From the NCBI RefSeq assembly GCF_030408855.1, contig NZ_CP047358.1, forward strand, positions 434,001-498,000: a DNA stretch of 64,000 bases, read 5' to 3'. Source of the DNA: Corynebacterium glaucum (GTDB lineage: Bacteria; Actinomycetota; Actinomycetes; Mycobacteriales; Mycobacteriaceae). This document shows positions 18,825-30,572 of this stretch, piece after piece. The notes beneath the pieces were generated by a model that did no database searches, had not been told where the DNA came from, and saw only the letters and a program-made list of their open reading frames with translations. The translations under genes were made by a program, and so were the position numbers. How positions within the stretch are numbered: the stretch's first letter is position 1; each line of letters starts with the position of its first letter.

Positions 18825-19400
18825 GTGGCTGAACAGGGCAATGACGACGAGCTGAAGGAGCTTGTCCCGCTTGCTGCAGGCGGAGACCAGCGAGCGCTGC
18901 GCGACGTGCTGCGCATCATCTACCCCCAGGTCGTCCGTTACACGCGGGCGCGCATTGGTGGAGGGCGGATGCCGACGGCCGAGGATGTCGCGCAGGAAAT
19001 TTGCCTTGCAGTTGCCACCTCGATTCACAAGTACGAGGACCTGGGCCGACCGTTCATGGCATTCGTGTACGGCATCGCGTTTAACAAGGTTGCTGACGCG
19101 CACCGCGCGTTGTTTCGCGACAAGCTCACGCCCACCGAAGACGTCCCGGACTCGGTGGCAGCCGGAGGTACGCCAGAAGATTTCGCCTTAGAAGTCGATG
19201 GAAGTAATGAAATCCGAGCGTTGCTCGATCTACTGGGTGACAAGGCGCGCGACATCATCGTTCTACGAGTGTTCGTGGGCCTCTCCGCGGAAGAAACAGC
19301 CGAGGCTGTGGGCTCAACGCCCGGGGCAGTGAGGGTTGCACAACACCGCGCGATTACAAAGTTGCGCAAAGCGCTTGAAGAACAGGATAGAGACTCATGA
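18825..19400 (+). CDS. sigD: ECF sigma factor SigD
   Basis: 191 aa with sigma region 2 (YPQVVRYTRARIGGG...AEDVAQEICLAV, about 29-66) and region 4 (IIVLRVFVGLSAEETAEAVGSTPGAVRVAQHRAI, about 144-178). GTG start behind GGAAGGA. SigD in Corynebacterium and mycobacteria directs envelope and mycolate-related genes and is held by RsdA, which is encoded next with a 4-bp overlap. Confidence 0.94.
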   Translation: MAEQGNDDELKELVPLAAGGDQRALRDVLRIIYPQVVRYTRARIGGGRMPTAEDVAQEICLAVATSIHKYEDLGRPFMAFVYGIAFNKVADAHRALFRDKLTPTEDVPDSVAAGGTPEDFALEVDGSNEIRALLDLLGDKARDIIVLRVFVGLSAEETAEAVGSTPGAVRVAQHRAITKLRKALEEQDRDS

Positions 19401-20376
19401 CACGTCGCGAAGAGCACCACAGCGAGGACGCCCAGTCAGCGCCCGTCGCCGCGACCGATGCATTCCTTGACGCGCTTGCGCGCGGCGAGAACCCCTCGAA
19501 CAGTAGCGACCCGCTTGCCGCACTGCTCCTGGAACTGAAGACCGAAATTGATCGTCCGATTGCCGCCGATCACGTGTTCACGCCGGGTCGTGCGGGCGAC
19601 TCGATCCAGCCGGCGTCGTTGGATGCCGCGCGTCAGCGCCGCGAGCAGCGCGGTCTGCGTCCCGGAAGAAAGAAGACGCGGAAGCACGGTATGAGCCCGT
19701 GGGCCGCAGGCCTTGTGGGCGCTGCCGCCGCGTCTGCGGTGCTGGCTGGAACGGGTGCGGCGCTGTACAACGCCACCCCAGATTCTGCGTTGTGGGGGCC
19801 GGCGAGCACCGTCTTCGGTGAGCGCGCCGCCGCAGTTGAGCTGGCCAGCACGCTGCAGCAGCTCGAAGTGGCGAAACAAGAAGGCGACGAGGACCACGCG
19901 AACGAGTTGCTGCGCCAGGCACGCGAACTGGTGGAAACCATGAAGGCACCGGCCCAGGCATCCCGCGAAAACTCGGAGGGACGCGAGGGCGCATCCACCA
20001 CCACCGCCGAGCCGGCGCCGAAGACCACCACCGTTACGGTCACCGTGACCTCCGCACCGGAGACCCCGGAGCAAGGGCAGTCACAAGAACCGACGCAACA
20101 GCCAACCGCAACACACCCGACCACCACTGCGCCGGCGGCCCCAGCGCCGGCGCAAGGCAACCAGGGTAACCAGGGCAACCAGGGCAATCAGGGCAATCAG
20201 CAAGTGAACCCGCCTGTCGCGCCGGCACCGCCAGTGCAGCAGCAGCCAGTTGCGCCGCAGCAGCCCTCGTCGCCGATCGCAACCAGCCAGGCAAGCGCGC
20301 CGACAGTGCAGTCACCAGTTGATTCGGGCGAAACCGACGGCGGAAACGGCGCGCCGGGCGCGACCGACGCGGGCAA

Positions 20377-20380
<4 letters not shown>
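19397..20380 (+). CDS. rsdA: Anti-sigma-D factor RsdA
   Basis: 327 aa. The N-terminal sigma-binding domain (about 15-60, containing DAFLDALARGE) is followed by one membrane helix (about 100-122) and a long extracytoplasmic Thr/Pro/Gln-rich tail. The tail contains a tandem NQG repeat near residues 253-268 (DNA about 20157-20202). Release of SigD is expected to need proteolysis or degradation of RsdA. Its TAG stop overlaps the stop of the convergent DUF5319 gene in a shared CTAG. Confidence 0.9.
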
Positions 20381-22393
<2,013 letters not shown>

Positions 22394-22397
22394 CACG

Positions 22398-23561
22398 ATG
22401 CGAGATTACGTAGAGATTGGCATCGGTCGCGAGGCTCGCAGGGCTTATTCGCTTGGCGACGTCGCGTTGGTCCCGGCTCGCCGCACCCGCTCATCCAAGG
22501 ACGTGGACCTGGCGTGGCATTTCGATGCGTACAGCCTTGAGTCGCCGATTCTTTCCCACCCGACGGATGCGTTGGCGAGCCCGGAGTTTGTCATCGAGAT
22601 GGGCAAGCAAGGCGGGGTTGGTGTCATCGACGCGGAGGGGTTGTGGGGCCGCCACGCGTCGTTCGAGGAGGCGGTGCGCGAGGTCGTAAACGCGAATTCG
22701 TCGTTGCGGCAAGCGTTCGACCCGCGTGAGCTGGACGAGATGCTGAACACGATGCACCAGGCAACCGCGACGCTGCAGCGGCTGCATTCAGCTGAACTCG
22801 ACCGGGATCTGCTGGCAGAGCGCATTGCGCAGGTGCGTGATTCGGGGGTGACCGTGGCGGTGCGGGTGAGCCCGCAGAACGCGCGCGAGCTCGCCCCGGT
22901 GGTCATCGCCGCCGGCGCGGAGATCCTGTTCATCCAGGGCACCTTGATTTCCGCCGAGCACGTGCAGCAGGGTGGCGAACCGCTCAATTTAAAGGAGTTC
23001 GTCGGCTCGCTTGACGTGCCTGTGGTGGCTGGTGGCGTATTCGATTACTCCACCGCGACGCACCTCATGCGCTCCGGTGTGGCTGGCATCATTGTCGGAT
23101 CCGGCGACACCCACCACTCGCAGGCGGTGCGTGTGCCGTTGGCGACTGCGATCGCCGACGTGGCTGCCGCGCGCCGCGACTACCTGGATGAGACCGAGGG
23201 GCGATACGTGCACCTCATCGCAGACGCGGACATCAACAACGCAAACGGCATCGCAGTGGCGCTGGCGTGCGGTGCCGATGCCGTGATGGCTGGCCGGGCG
23301 TTCTCGTACGCGACTGAAGCCGCGGCGGGCGGGCTCTATTGGGAAGCCCAGGCGGCGCACCCGCGCAACCCGCGTGGCAGAGTACAAGACGCGGCGCACG
23401 GGCCGAGGCAACCGCTTGAGGTGGTCATGCACGGGCCGTCGACCGACCCGAACGGCTCGCTCAACCTGATCGGCGGTCTGCGCCGCGTGATGGCAAAGTG
23501 CGGCTACACCGCGGTGAAGGACTTCCACAAGGTGCCGCTCACCGTGCGCCCGACGCTCTAG
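22398..23561 (+). CDS. guaB3: GuaB3-family IMP dehydrogenase-related protein
   Basis: 387 aa TIM-barrel relative of GuaB without CBS domains. It starts MRDYVEIGIGREARRAYSLGDVALVPARRTRS, typical of the actinobacterial GuaB3 group. The longer upstream frame overlaps guaB and is rejected. Family members are annotated as IMP dehydrogenase or GMP reductase-like; the exact reaction is not certain from sequence. Confidence 0.93.
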   Translation: MRDYVEIGIGREARRAYSLGDVALVPARRTRSSKDVDLAWHFDAYSLESPILSHPTDALASPEFVIEMGKQGGVGVIDAEGLWGRHASFEEAVREVVNANSSLRQAFDPRELDEMLNTMHQATATLQRLHSAELDRDLLAERIAQVRDSGVTVAVRVSPQNARELAPVVIAAGAEILFIQGTLISAEHVQQGGEPLNLKEFVGSLDVPVVAGGVFDYSTATHLMRSGVAGIIVGSGDTHHSQAVRVPLATAIADVAAARRDYLDETEGRYVHLIADADINNANGIAVALACGADAVMAGRAFSYATEAAAGGLYWEAQAAHPRNPRGRVQDAAHGPRQPLEVVMHGPSTDPNGSLNLIGGLRRVMAKCGYTAVKDFHKVPLTVRPTL

Positions 23562-23611
23562 TTTTGGGCTAGTTTTTGTGGACAGGTCGCGCAGACTGGT
23601 TGGGCGTTTAT

Positions 23612-23617
23612 TACGAT
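23612..23617 (+). promoter_or_regulatory. -10 element of the PAS protein gene
   Basis: TACGAT ends 7 nt before the ATG at 23625, with no ribosome site. Confidence 0.5.
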
Positions 23618-23624
23618 CGCCCTC

Positions 23625-24953
23625 ATGTCGAATCGAGTCACAGTTATGCGCGGCGCGCTGGACGATGCACCTTCCCACGAAGTCGGTGTCAACGACATCT
23701 TCTTTTCCGTCACCGATGCCAAGGGTGTGATCACCCACGTCAATGACGTATTCATGCACTACGCCCAGTACTCGGCGGATGAGCTGATTGGTCAGCCTCA
23801 CAACCTGATCCGGAACCAGGAGATGCCTGCGGGTGCGTTCAAGCTGATGTGGGACACCATCAAGGCGGGTCGCCCGTTCGCGGCGTACGTGCGCAACCAG
23901 GCCAAGAACGGTTCCGCCTACGACGTGTTCGCCACTGTCACTCCGCTCGCGGACGGCAGCTTCCTCTCCGTGCGTACCCGCCCAATGACGCCGCTCTTCA
24001 ACGCTGCGGGCGACGTGTACCAGGAGGCGAACGAGGTCGAGCACACCGATGAGGCCCAGGCCCTTAGCCGCCGCGAGCGCGCGGAGCGCGGCGTGGGCAA
24101 GCTCGCCGAGCTCATCCCGGACTACGACGCATTCATCCGCGACGCGCTGCCCGCCGAAGTGATCGCTCTCGAGGAAGCTGGTTTCCGCTTGCCGGACGGC
24201 GAGGGAGAAACGTACGAAGCCGCGGTCGCGCTCTACCGCGAGCTCGACGAGTTCATGGCCGCGCTCACCGCCATCAACGACGCGGTCGAGGGTCTGCGCA
24301 CGGCTAACGCCACCCTCATCGAGGAAAGCGCAGTGACCGATACCGTGCGCGCGGAGATGGAGAAGATCGACGCCGACGAGACCACTCGCACGCTGCTGCT
24401 TGCGCCGCTGCAGGTCTGGTCGACGATGCGCGGCGTGCTTGACCAGAACGCACAGCAGCTCGCGGCAACTGCGGACGAGCTCTACGTGAAGACCTCGAAC
24501 GCACGTATGGCGATCGCGCTCGCGCGCCTGCACACGGCGCAGACCGCGGAGTTCGCTGCCGAAACCGTCACCACTGCCGCCGACGGTGATGCCGCCGGAA
24601 CCAACGCCGCATCGATGCGCTTGCTTGTCGACGCCCTCGAGACCGACGTCCGCAGCATGAACGACGCAGTTTTCGCGCACTCTTCGCTGCACGGACGCGT
24701 GGAGATGAAGGTGAACTCCATCGCGGAGCTGACCAAGCTGCCGCTCGACATGTTGGATAGCTGGAACGAAGCCACCGCAGCCTCCGACATGAGCACCCAG
24801 GTCGCGCCTTTGGCCGCGAAAATCGATGAGGCGGTGCGGGCTGCCGAGGCGTCGGTGGAGCAGCTGCAGCGGGCCGTCGATAAGCTTGCGAAAGCTCCTT
24901 CTGCCGAGGGTGTGCACGCGGCGCTGACGCGGCTCAACGCTGCTGTCGCTTAA
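23625..24953 (+). CDS. Aer-like PAS domain protein with helical C-terminus
   Basis: 442 aa. Residues about 20-125 form a PAS domain closest in feel to the Aer family: [51 protein letters not shown] and [14 protein letters not shown]. The remaining ~310 residues are long Ala/Glu/Leu-rich helices without a transmembrane segment, HAMP or the conserved MCP signalling tip. Aer-type PAS domains bind FAD and sense redox or oxygen, but no chemotaxis genes are seen here. It lies between guaB3 and guaA. Function unknown. Confidence 0.8.
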   Translation: MSNRVTVMRGALDDAPSHEVGVNDIFFSVTDAKGVITHVNDVFMHYAQYSADELIGQPHNLIRNQEMPAGAFKLMWDTIKAGRPFAAYVRNQAKNGSAYDVFATVTPLADGSFLSVRTRPMTPLFNAAGDVYQEANEVEHTDEAQALSRRERAERGVGKLAELIPDYDAFIRDALPAEVIALEEAGFRLPDGEGETYEAAVALYRELDEFMAALTAINDAVEGLRTANATLIEESAVTDTVRAEMEKIDADETTRTLLLAPLQVWSTMRGVLDQNAQQLAATADELYVKTSNARMAIALARLHTAQTAEFAAETVTTAADGDAAGTNAASMRLLVDALETDVRSMNDAVFAHSSLHGRVEMKVNSIAELTKLPLDMLDSWNEATAASDMSTQVAPLAAKIDEAVRAAEASVEQLQRAVDKLAKAPSAEGVHAALTRLNAAVA

Positions 24954-24994
24954 CGCGCTGGCCCCGACGCGGGAGGCGTCGATAAGCTATCGGC

Positions 24995-25000
24995 TACTAT
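24995..25000 (+). promoter_or_regulatory. -10 element of guaA
   Basis: TACTAT ends 8 nt before the guaA GTG with no ribosome site: a leaderless promoter. A copy of the repeated 10-mer (24978-24987) lies 7 bp upstream, in the -10/-35 spacer. Confidence 0.55.
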
Positions 25001-25008
25001 CTGTAGCC

Positions 25009-26562
25009 GTGAAACCTGTACTTGTCCTGGATTTCGGTGCCCAATACGCGCAGCTCATCGCGCGGCGTGTGCGTGAAGCGAACGTCTACTCGGAGGTTGT
25101 GCCGTCGACGATTACGGCGGACGAGCTCAAAGCGAAGGATCCGGCGGCGCTGGTGCTTTCCGGCGGGCCGTCGAGCGTGTACGAGGATGGTGCGCCGCAG
25201 CTTGACCCGGCAATTTTCGATCTCGGCCTGCCGATCTTCGGGATTTGCTACGGCTTCCAGGCCATGACGCGCGCGCTTGGCGGCACGGTTGAAAAGACCG
25301 GTGCGCGAGAGTACGGCAGGACACAGTTGCTTGTCGACGGAGGTGTGCTCCACGCCGGCCTCCCCGAGACCCACCCGGTGTGGATGTCGCACGGCGACTC
25401 CGTGACTGCCGCGCCGGAGGGCTTCGCCGTGACCGCGTCGACGCCCGGAGCGCCGGTGGCGGCGTTTGAGGACGCGTCGCGGCGCTTTGCCGGCGTGCAG
25501 TACCACCCCGAGGTGATGCACTCGCCACACGGACAGCAGGTGCTGACGCGGTTCCTGACCGAGATCGCGGGGCTGGAGCAGAACTGGACTGCGTCGAATA
25601 TCGCGGAGCAGCTGATCGGTGACGTGCGCGAGCAGGTCGGCGACGGCCATGCGATCTGCGGTTTGTCCGGCGGCGTGGATTCCGCGGTGGCGGCGGCGCT
25701 GGTGCAGCGCGCGATCGGGGACCGGTTGACGTGCGTGTTTGTTGACCACGGGCTGCTGCGCCAAGGCGAGCGCGAGCAGGTGGAGACCGACTTTGTGGCC
25801 GCGACGGGCGCGAAGTTGGTCACGGTGGATGAGCGCGAGGCGTTCTTGTCCAAGCTTGCCGGCGTGACCGAGCCGGAGGCGAAGCGCAAGGCGATCGGCG
25901 CGGAGTTCATCCGCTCCTTCGAGCGCGCAGTTGCTGGGATCCTCGCGGAATCCGGTGACGCGGGGCAGTCCGTCGACTACCTTGTGCAGGGCACGCTGTA
26001 CCCGGACGTGGTGGAATCCGGGGGCGGCACCGGCACGGCGAACATCAAGAGCCACCACAACGTCGGCGGGCTGCCGGATGATGTGGAGTTCAAGCTGGTC
26101 GAGCCGCTGCGGTTGCTGTTCAAGGACGAGGTGCGTGCCGTTGGCCGTGAGCTGGGGCTTCCCGAGGTGATAGTGAACCGCCAGCCGTTCCCGGGTCCGG
26201 GGCTGGGCATCCGCATCATCGGCGAGGTCACCGAGGAGCGCCTGGAGACGTTGCGCGCCGCCGACGCCATCGCGCGCGAGGAGCTCACCCGCGCCGGATT
26301 GGACGAGCAGATTTGGCAGTGCCCGGTGGTGCTGCTTGCCGACGTCCGCTCCGTCGGCGTCCAGGGCGACGGCCGCACCTACGGTCACCCGGTCGTGCTG
26401 CGGCCGGTGGCGTCTGAAGACGCGATGACCGCGGACTGGGTTCGCGTGCCGTACGAGGTGCTGGAGACGATTTCGACCCGCATCACCAACGAGGTGGCGG
26501 ACGTGAACCGCGTGGTGCTCGACGTGACGTCGAAGCCGCCGGGGACTATCGAATGGGAGTAA
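25009..26562 (+). CDS. guaA: GMP synthase (glutamine-hydrolysing)
   Basis: 517 aa, GTG start. Class I amidotransferase domain with the nucleophile GICYGFQ (Cys near residue 82) and QYHPEV; ATP-pyrophosphatase P-loop [10 protein letters not shown] near residue 219; C-terminal dimerisation domain ending KPPGTIEWE. Converts XMP to GMP. It completes the guaB-guaB3-guaA group. Confidence 0.97.
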   Translation: MKPVLVLDFGAQYAQLIARRVREANVYSEVVPSTITADELKAKDPAALVLSGGPSSVYEDGAPQLDPAIFDLGLPIFGICYGFQAMTRALGGTVEKTGAREYGRTQLLVDGGVLHAGLPETHPVWMSHGDSVTAAPEGFAVTASTPGAPVAAFEDASRRFAGVQYHPEVMHSPHGQQVLTRFLTEIAGLEQNWTASNIAEQLIGDVREQVGDGHAICGLSGGVDSAVAAALVQRAIGDRLTCVFVDHGLLRQGEREQVETDFVAATGAKLVTVDEREAFLSKLAGVTEPEAKRKAIGAEFIRSFERAVAGILAESGDAGQSVDYLVQGTLYPDVVESGGGTGTANIKSHHNVGGLPDDVEFKLVEPLRLLFKDEVRAVGRELGLPEVIVNRQPFPGPGLGIRIIGEVTEERLETLRAADAIAREELTRAGLDEQIWQCPVVLLADVRSVGVQGDGRTYGHPVVLRPVASEDAMTADWVRVPYEVLETISTRITNEVADVNRVVLDVTSKPPGTIEWE

Positions 26563-26567
26563 CCGGG

Positions 26568-26625
26568 CAACCTCGCCCGGCCTGACCTCGTCCGGCCTGA
26601 CCTCGTCCGGCCTGACCTCGCCCGA
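26568..26625 (+). repeat. 15-bp tandem repeat after guaA
   Basis: Unit CCTGACCTCGTCCGG at 26581-26595 and 26596-26610, a third copy with two changes at 26611-26625, and a partial copy before. It lies between guaA and the convergent esrI gene, where a terminator would be expected; the GGCC-rich units may form one. Confidence 0.7.
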
Positions 26626-26662
26626 TGCGCCTCCGCCTCTCCGGCCCGTCTCTTCGGCCCGT

Positions 26663-28096
26663 TTATTCCTCGCGCACCACGACGGAGCCGATGAACTGGC
26701 GGGCATCGATGACGAGTGCTTCGCCCTCGGCGTCTTCGTTGATCCGCTCAATCGGATTCGGGCAATCTGTCGTGCCGATGCCTACGTCGCATTTGACGTA
26801 CACCGGAACATTGTCGGGGAGCACGATGTTCATCGTGCCCACATAGTTCCCGACCTCAAGCACGCTCTCCGTGTCGAGCGGCTCCATACTCGTTAGGTCG
26901 AGGGTTGTTTCGCCAACAATGCGCCGGATCGGGGGCAGCATTTCCAGTTCATCGACCTTAACTTCGATGTCGCCGACACCTTGGGCGTCTTCATCGAAGT
27001 TGTAGTAGCGAACGCTGTCACCCACTGCGATCAGCGTCGCAGTGAACAGCGCCAGGGCGATCGATACCGGAATCCAGAATCGGAACGGTCGGTTTCGACG
27101 CTTGCGCTCCCGCATTTTAGTCTTCTTCTGTTTGCCGGACTGTTGTTGCGGTTCGAGATCCGGCAGGTGCCACAGCTCCGGAACGGTGCCTAGCGGGTCC
27201 CAGGCTGGGGGAGTGGTGCGCCCGGCTGCAGGGTGCGGGTATCCCTCGGGTGGGCTGAGGTGCGACGTGTCCACATTTGGGGAACTGGCAGATGTGTGCG
27301 ACAGTTCAGCTGTTTCTTCCATGGGGAAGGCGTTTGGAGGCCGGGTACTGGACGGCCTGTTGTTGGAGCTGGTTACGGGCGGGGCCGACCCACTGATTGC
27401 GCCGGATCCCGGTCGCCAAATGGTCGAACCGCCTGCAGCGGGTGGCAAGATGGCTGTCATCTGGTCGGGAGCGGGACCCGCGCCGGTTGTCACATCCGCG
27501 ACCGTGGCTGCGCCTGGGCGAGCGGCCGTAATTTGGGATTGCGCTAGGACACCGTACGGCGCTTGCGGCAGCCGCGAGTGTAGGCCCCACCACCCCAGCA
27601 AACCCAAGGTCAAGGTGGTAAACGTGCCGGCGAGACCGTATTCGCCGACTCCGCCGGCGGTCAGGATGAAGAAGAATAGGACAATCGCAAGCGCCCACCC
27701 GGTTTCCTTCTCCTTCTTGCCTACCTCGTCGAGCTGGTCTTTCGGCGTAATCACGGCCTCCCACGGCGTGAGCGTCATGCCGAAGCGCGGCATGTTGATC
27801 CAGCACAGAAAGTACAGCAGCAGGCCACCGCCAAAGACGAAACTCAGCGCGACAAACGCGACACGAACCACTACCGGGTCGATCTGGTAGCGCACCCCAA
27901 TGCCTTCGCAGACACCGGCAAGCACTGCCTTGCCCCCCTGCTTCTCTGGGATGCGGGGCGGGCGGTTTGCCCACATGTCGGAGAACGTGCGCCGGACGGC
28001 GGACGAAGCGCTCTCGACTGCGGATCCAGCGAATCCAGCGGATCCAGCGGAGCCGGTGGAGCCGGTGGAGCCATTCGCGTCATGTGTGGTTTCCAT
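26663..28096 (-). CDS. esrI: EsrI-like PspC/LiaF-type membrane inhibitor of the envelope stress system
   Basis: 477 aa. Gly/Ser-rich start, PspC domain (about 45-110, GVCEGIGVRYQIDPVVVRVAFVAL), further membrane segments (about 145-190), a long linker, a final membrane helix near 345-365 and a C-terminal LiaF-like beta domain (VPVYVKCDVGIGTTDC). It is divergent from a PspC-containing histidine kinase and NarL-type regulator, the arrangement of EsrISR in C. glutamicum, where EsrI inhibits the kinase in unstressed cells. ATG 28096 has GACAAT 6 nt upstream; the longer frame is rejected. Confidence 0.85.
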   Translation of the reverse strand: METTHDANGSTGSTGSAGSAGFAGSAVESASSAVRRTFSDMWANRPPRIPEKQGGKAVLAGVCEGIGVRYQIDPVVVRVAFVALSFVFGGGLLLYFLCWINMPRFGMTLTPWEAVITPKDQLDEVGKKEKETGWALAIVLFFFILTAGGVGEYGLAGTFTTLTLGLLGWWGLHSRLPQAPYGVLAQSQITAARPGAATVADVTTGAGPAPDQMTAILPPAAGGSTIWRPGSGAISGSAPPVTSSNNRPSSTRPPNAFPMEETAELSHTSASSPNVDTSHLSPPEGYPHPAAGRTTPPAWDPLGTVPELWHLPDLEPQQQSGKQKKTKMRERKRRNRPFRFWIPVSIALALFTATLIAVGDSVRYYNFDEDAQGVGDIEVKVDELEMLPPIRRIVGETTLDLTSMEPLDTESVLEVGNYVGTMNIVLPDNVPVYVKCDVGIGTTDCPNPIERINEDAEGEALVIDARQFIGSVVVREE

Positions 28097-28141
28097 GCCC
28101 AAATTGTCGCCCGCCGCGCAGGCGAGGGGTATCAGGATCGC

Positions 28142-28182
28142 CCCTGAAATCTGCCGCGCATGCATCGCAAAAAAGTTCAGGG
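28142..28182. promoter_or_regulatory. Divergent esrI/esrSR control region with inverted repeat
   Basis: CCCTGAA (28142-28148) and TTCAGGG (28176-28182) form an inverted repeat in the 124-bp gap between divergent genes. It is a candidate EsrR operator by position only. Confidence 0.4.
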
Positions 28183-28220
28183 TTGTTCCCGATACCCTAG
28201 GCGCCGCGCACCGTGGGAAC

Positions 28221-29420
28221 ATGAAAGTTATGTCTACATCCGCTCCACCTGTGCCGTATGCCGCTGAGCGGCAGCGCCCGTTCCCCCGTCTGCGTCGCAA
28301 TCGCCCGCTGCGCGTGGTCGCAGGTGTTGCGTCCGGTCTCGCGGGGCACCTCGGGGTGGACGTGCTGTGGGTGCGCATTTTCTTCGTGGTCGCGAGTTTT
28401 GCTGGTGGCTTTGGTCCGCTCGTGTACGTGGCGTTGTGGATGACGACGCCGCTGGAGGAAAAGCGGGATCACGAGGGCGTCGATAAGCAAAATGCCCTGA
28501 ATTATGCGCTGGTGGCCGTGGGCTTTTTCGGGGCCCTGGTCGCGCTGCAGGTGTCGTCTGGGGCAGGCGGGACCATCGTGTTCATGCTCGGCGTGTTGAT
28601 TGTCGGTGCGGTGATCGCGCTGCAGGCGTACGACCGGGCGACGGGTTCGGTGGCGAACTTCGCCGCGCTTGGACTCGGAGTGGTGCTGGTGATGGGCGGA
28701 GTGCTGGCGATCGCGGTCCGTGGGGAGTCCGCCGGAGTGGGCGGCGTGGTGATCTCCGTGCTGGTCACAGTTTTCGGGGTGGCGGTTCTGGTCGTGCCGC
28801 TGATTGCGAAGCTGGCCAGCTCGCTGGTGCAGGAGCGCGAGGCGAAGGCGGTGGCGGACCAGCGCGCGGAGATCGCGTCGCGGCTGCACGATTCGGTGTT
28901 GCAGACGCTCGCGCTGATTCAGAAGCAGGCGCACGATCCGGATGAGGTTGCCAGGCTCGCGCGCGGCCAGGAGCGAGAGCTCAGGGCATGGCTTTTCGAC
29001 GCCTCCGAGCAAACCGCGAAACGCACCACCGCTACCGTCTTCGCCGCTCTGCACAAAGCCGCCGGAGAGGTCGAAGACCTGTTCGGTGTGGTGATTCAGC
29101 CGGTGACCGTGGGTGATGACGTGGCGTTCGACGCGGCAACCGAGCCGGTGGTGCTTGCGGCGCGCGAGGCGATGGTCAACGCGGCGAAGCATGCCGGGGT
29201 GGAGCGCATCGACGTCTACGCCGAGCATCTGGCGGGGGAACTCGCGGTGTTCGTGCGCGATCGCGGTGCGGGTTTTTCGCTGGGCGGCGTGCCGGCGGAC
29301 CGCCACGGCGTGCGCGATTCCATCATCGGGCGGATGGACCGAGCCGGCGGCCGCGCGCGAATCACGTCTGCACCCGGCGAGGGCACGGAGGTGGAGCTCG
29401 CGCTAGCCTTGAGCGCATGA
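28221..29420 (+). CDS. esrS: Envelope stress sensor histidine kinase EsrS
   Basis: 399 aa. N-terminal PspC domain (about 25-85), several membrane helices to about residue 205, then a HisKA_3 segment with the phosphoacceptor His in RLHDSVLQTLAL and a HATPase domain (AAREAMVNAAKHAG, GVRDSIIGRMDRAGG). An alternative ATG lies at 28230. It overlaps the response regulator gene by 4 bp. LiaS-like kinases sense cell-wall damage. Confidence 0.87.
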   Translation: MKVMSTSAPPVPYAAERQRPFPRLRRNRPLRVVAGVASGLAGHLGVDVLWVRIFFVVASFAGGFGPLVYVALWMTTPLEEKRDHEGVDKQNALNYALVAVGFFGALVALQVSSGAGGTIVFMLGVLIVGAVIALQAYDRATGSVANFAALGLGVVLVMGGVLAIAVRGESAGVGGVVISVLVTVFGVAVLVVPLIAKLASSLVQEREAKAVADQRAEIASRLHDSVLQTLALIQKQAHDPDEVARLARGQERELRAWLFDASEQTAKRTTATVFAALHKAAGEVEDLFGVVIQPVTVGDDVAFDAATEPVVLAAREAMVNAAKHAGVERIDVYAEHLAGELAVFVRDRGAGFSLGGVPADRHGVRDSIIGRMDRAGGRARITSAPGEGTEVELALALSA

Positions 29421-30070
29421 CTCGCGTGTTCCTCGTCGACGACCATTCCGTGTTCCGCGCCGGCGTGCGCGCGGAGCTGAGCGCCGCAGAGGGCGTCGAG
29501 ATTGTCGGCGAGGCGGGCACGGTTGCTGAGGCGGCGGCGGGGATCGTGGCGGCGGACCCGGACGTGGTGCTGCTGGACGTGCACATGCCCGACGGCGGCG
29601 GGTTGGCGGTGATTCGCCAGGCGCCGGGGCCGCAGTATCTTGCGTTGAGCGTGTCGGATGCGGCGGAGGACGTTATCGCGCTGATCCGCGCCGGCGCGCG
29701 CGGGTACGTGACCAAGAACATCAATGGTGCCGAGCTCGCGGAGGCGATCGGGCGGGTTGATGGCGGTGACGCGTACTTTTCGCCGCGTCTGGCTGGCTTT
29801 GTGCTCGACGCGTTCGCGTCCGGTGGGGTGGTTGAGGACCCGGAGGGTGAGCCGGTGAAGGTGGACGATCCGGTCGTCGACGCGCTGACCCGCCGTGAGC
29901 TCGAGGTGTTGCGCCTGCTCGCCCGTGGTTACACCTACAAGGAGATCGGCTCACAGCTGTTCATTTCGGTGAAGACGGTGGAGACGCACGCGTCGAATAT
30001 CTTGCGCAAGACGCAGACGTCGAATCGTCACCAGCTCACGCGCTGGGCCGCGGATCGCGATCTGGACTGA
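29417..30070 (+). CDS. esrR: Response regulator EsrR (NarL/LuxR type)
   Basis: 217 aa. Receiver domain with phospho-Asp in VLLDVHMPDGGG (about residue 55) and a LuxR-type helix-turn-helix (LTRRELEVLRLLARGYTYKEIG, SVKTVETHASNILRKT). Coupled to esrS by ATGA. It probably controls esrI and other envelope genes. Confidence 0.88.
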   Translation: MTRVFLVDDHSVFRAGVRAELSAAEGVEIVGEAGTVAEAAAGIVAADPDVVLLDVHMPDGGGLAVIRQAPGPQYLALSVSDAAEDVIALIRAGARGYVTKNINGAELAEAIGRVDGGDAYFSPRLAGFVLDAFASGGVVEDPEGEPVKVDDPVVDALTRRELEVLRLLARGYTYKEIGSQLFISVKTVETHASNILRKTQTSNRHQLTRWAADRDLD

Positions 30071-30085
30071 GTTGACTGGGCCAGG

Positions 30086-30493
30086 CTAGGCGTACGCGAG
30101 CCGCCGCGTGCCGTCGACGTGCGGGTAGAGCACCCAGGCCACGCCGAACCCGCCGATTAGCGTTAGCACCGCGCCCCACGTCGGCCACTGGGCGAGCGGC
30201 GCCAGCATCAGCGCCAGCCACCACAGCATCACCGGCAGGAGCATGCTTATCGACGGCACCTTCGACACGTTTTCCCGCTCCGCAAACGCCGCCATCTGCT
30301 TGCGGTAGGGGTGCGCGAGCGTGACTCCGAGCGTGGCCGCCACGCAAACGAGCGCCACCGCGACTTTGATGCCGATCGGTGCCTGCGAGACCAACGCTGC
30401 GGCCGATCCCGCGACCCCGAGCGAGCCGACCGCGCGCACGACCGGCGGCGTGGGGATCGGCGTGATCCGGTTGCGGATGTCGGCGTAGTACAT
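30086..30493 (-). CDS. Small integral membrane protein of unknown function
   Basis: 135 aa with about four hydrophobic segments. ATG 30493 (MYYADIRNRITP) is preferred because a TAGGCT hexamer lies 8 nt upstream; the longer frame runs over the divergent imuA' gene. The sequence MLWWLALMLAPLAQWPTWG contains one reverse copy of the repeated 10-mer (30245-30254). Confidence 0.72.
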   Translation of the reverse strand: MYYADIRNRITPIPTPPVVRAVGSLGVAGSAAALVSQAPIGIKVAVALVCVAATLGVTLAHPYRKQMAAFAERENVSKVPSISMLLPVMLWWLALMLAPLAQWPTWGAVLTLIGGFGVAWVLYPHVDGTRRLAYA

Positions 30494-30501
30494 GGTCAGT
30501 G

Positions 30502-30507
30502 AGCCTA
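30502..30507 (-). promoter_or_regulatory. -10 element of the small membrane protein gene
   Basis: TAGGCT on the minus strand, 8 nt before the ATG, no ribosome site. Confidence 0.45.
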
Positions 30508-30511
30508 CCAC

Positions 30512-30527
30512 TAGAAAACGTGTTCTA
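30512..30527. promoter_or_regulatory. LexA (SOS) box upstream of imuA'-imuB
   Basis: TAGAAAACGTGTTCTA is a perfect palindrome outside its centre and differs from the actinobacterial LexA consensus (TCGAAnAnnTGTTCGA type) at two symmetrical positions. It lies between two divergent start sites and fits the known DNA-damage induction of imuA'-imuB. Confidence 0.7.
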
Positions 30528-30559
30528 CATTGGCGCTTGTTCGCGTCGGTGTGCGGGGG

Positions 30560-30565
30560 CATAAT
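30560..30565 (+). promoter_or_regulatory. -10 element of imuA'
   Basis: CATAAT ends 7 nt before the GTG at 30573, which supports that start over the longer frame and a leaderless transcript. Confidence 0.55.
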
Positions 30566-30572
30566 TGCGAAC

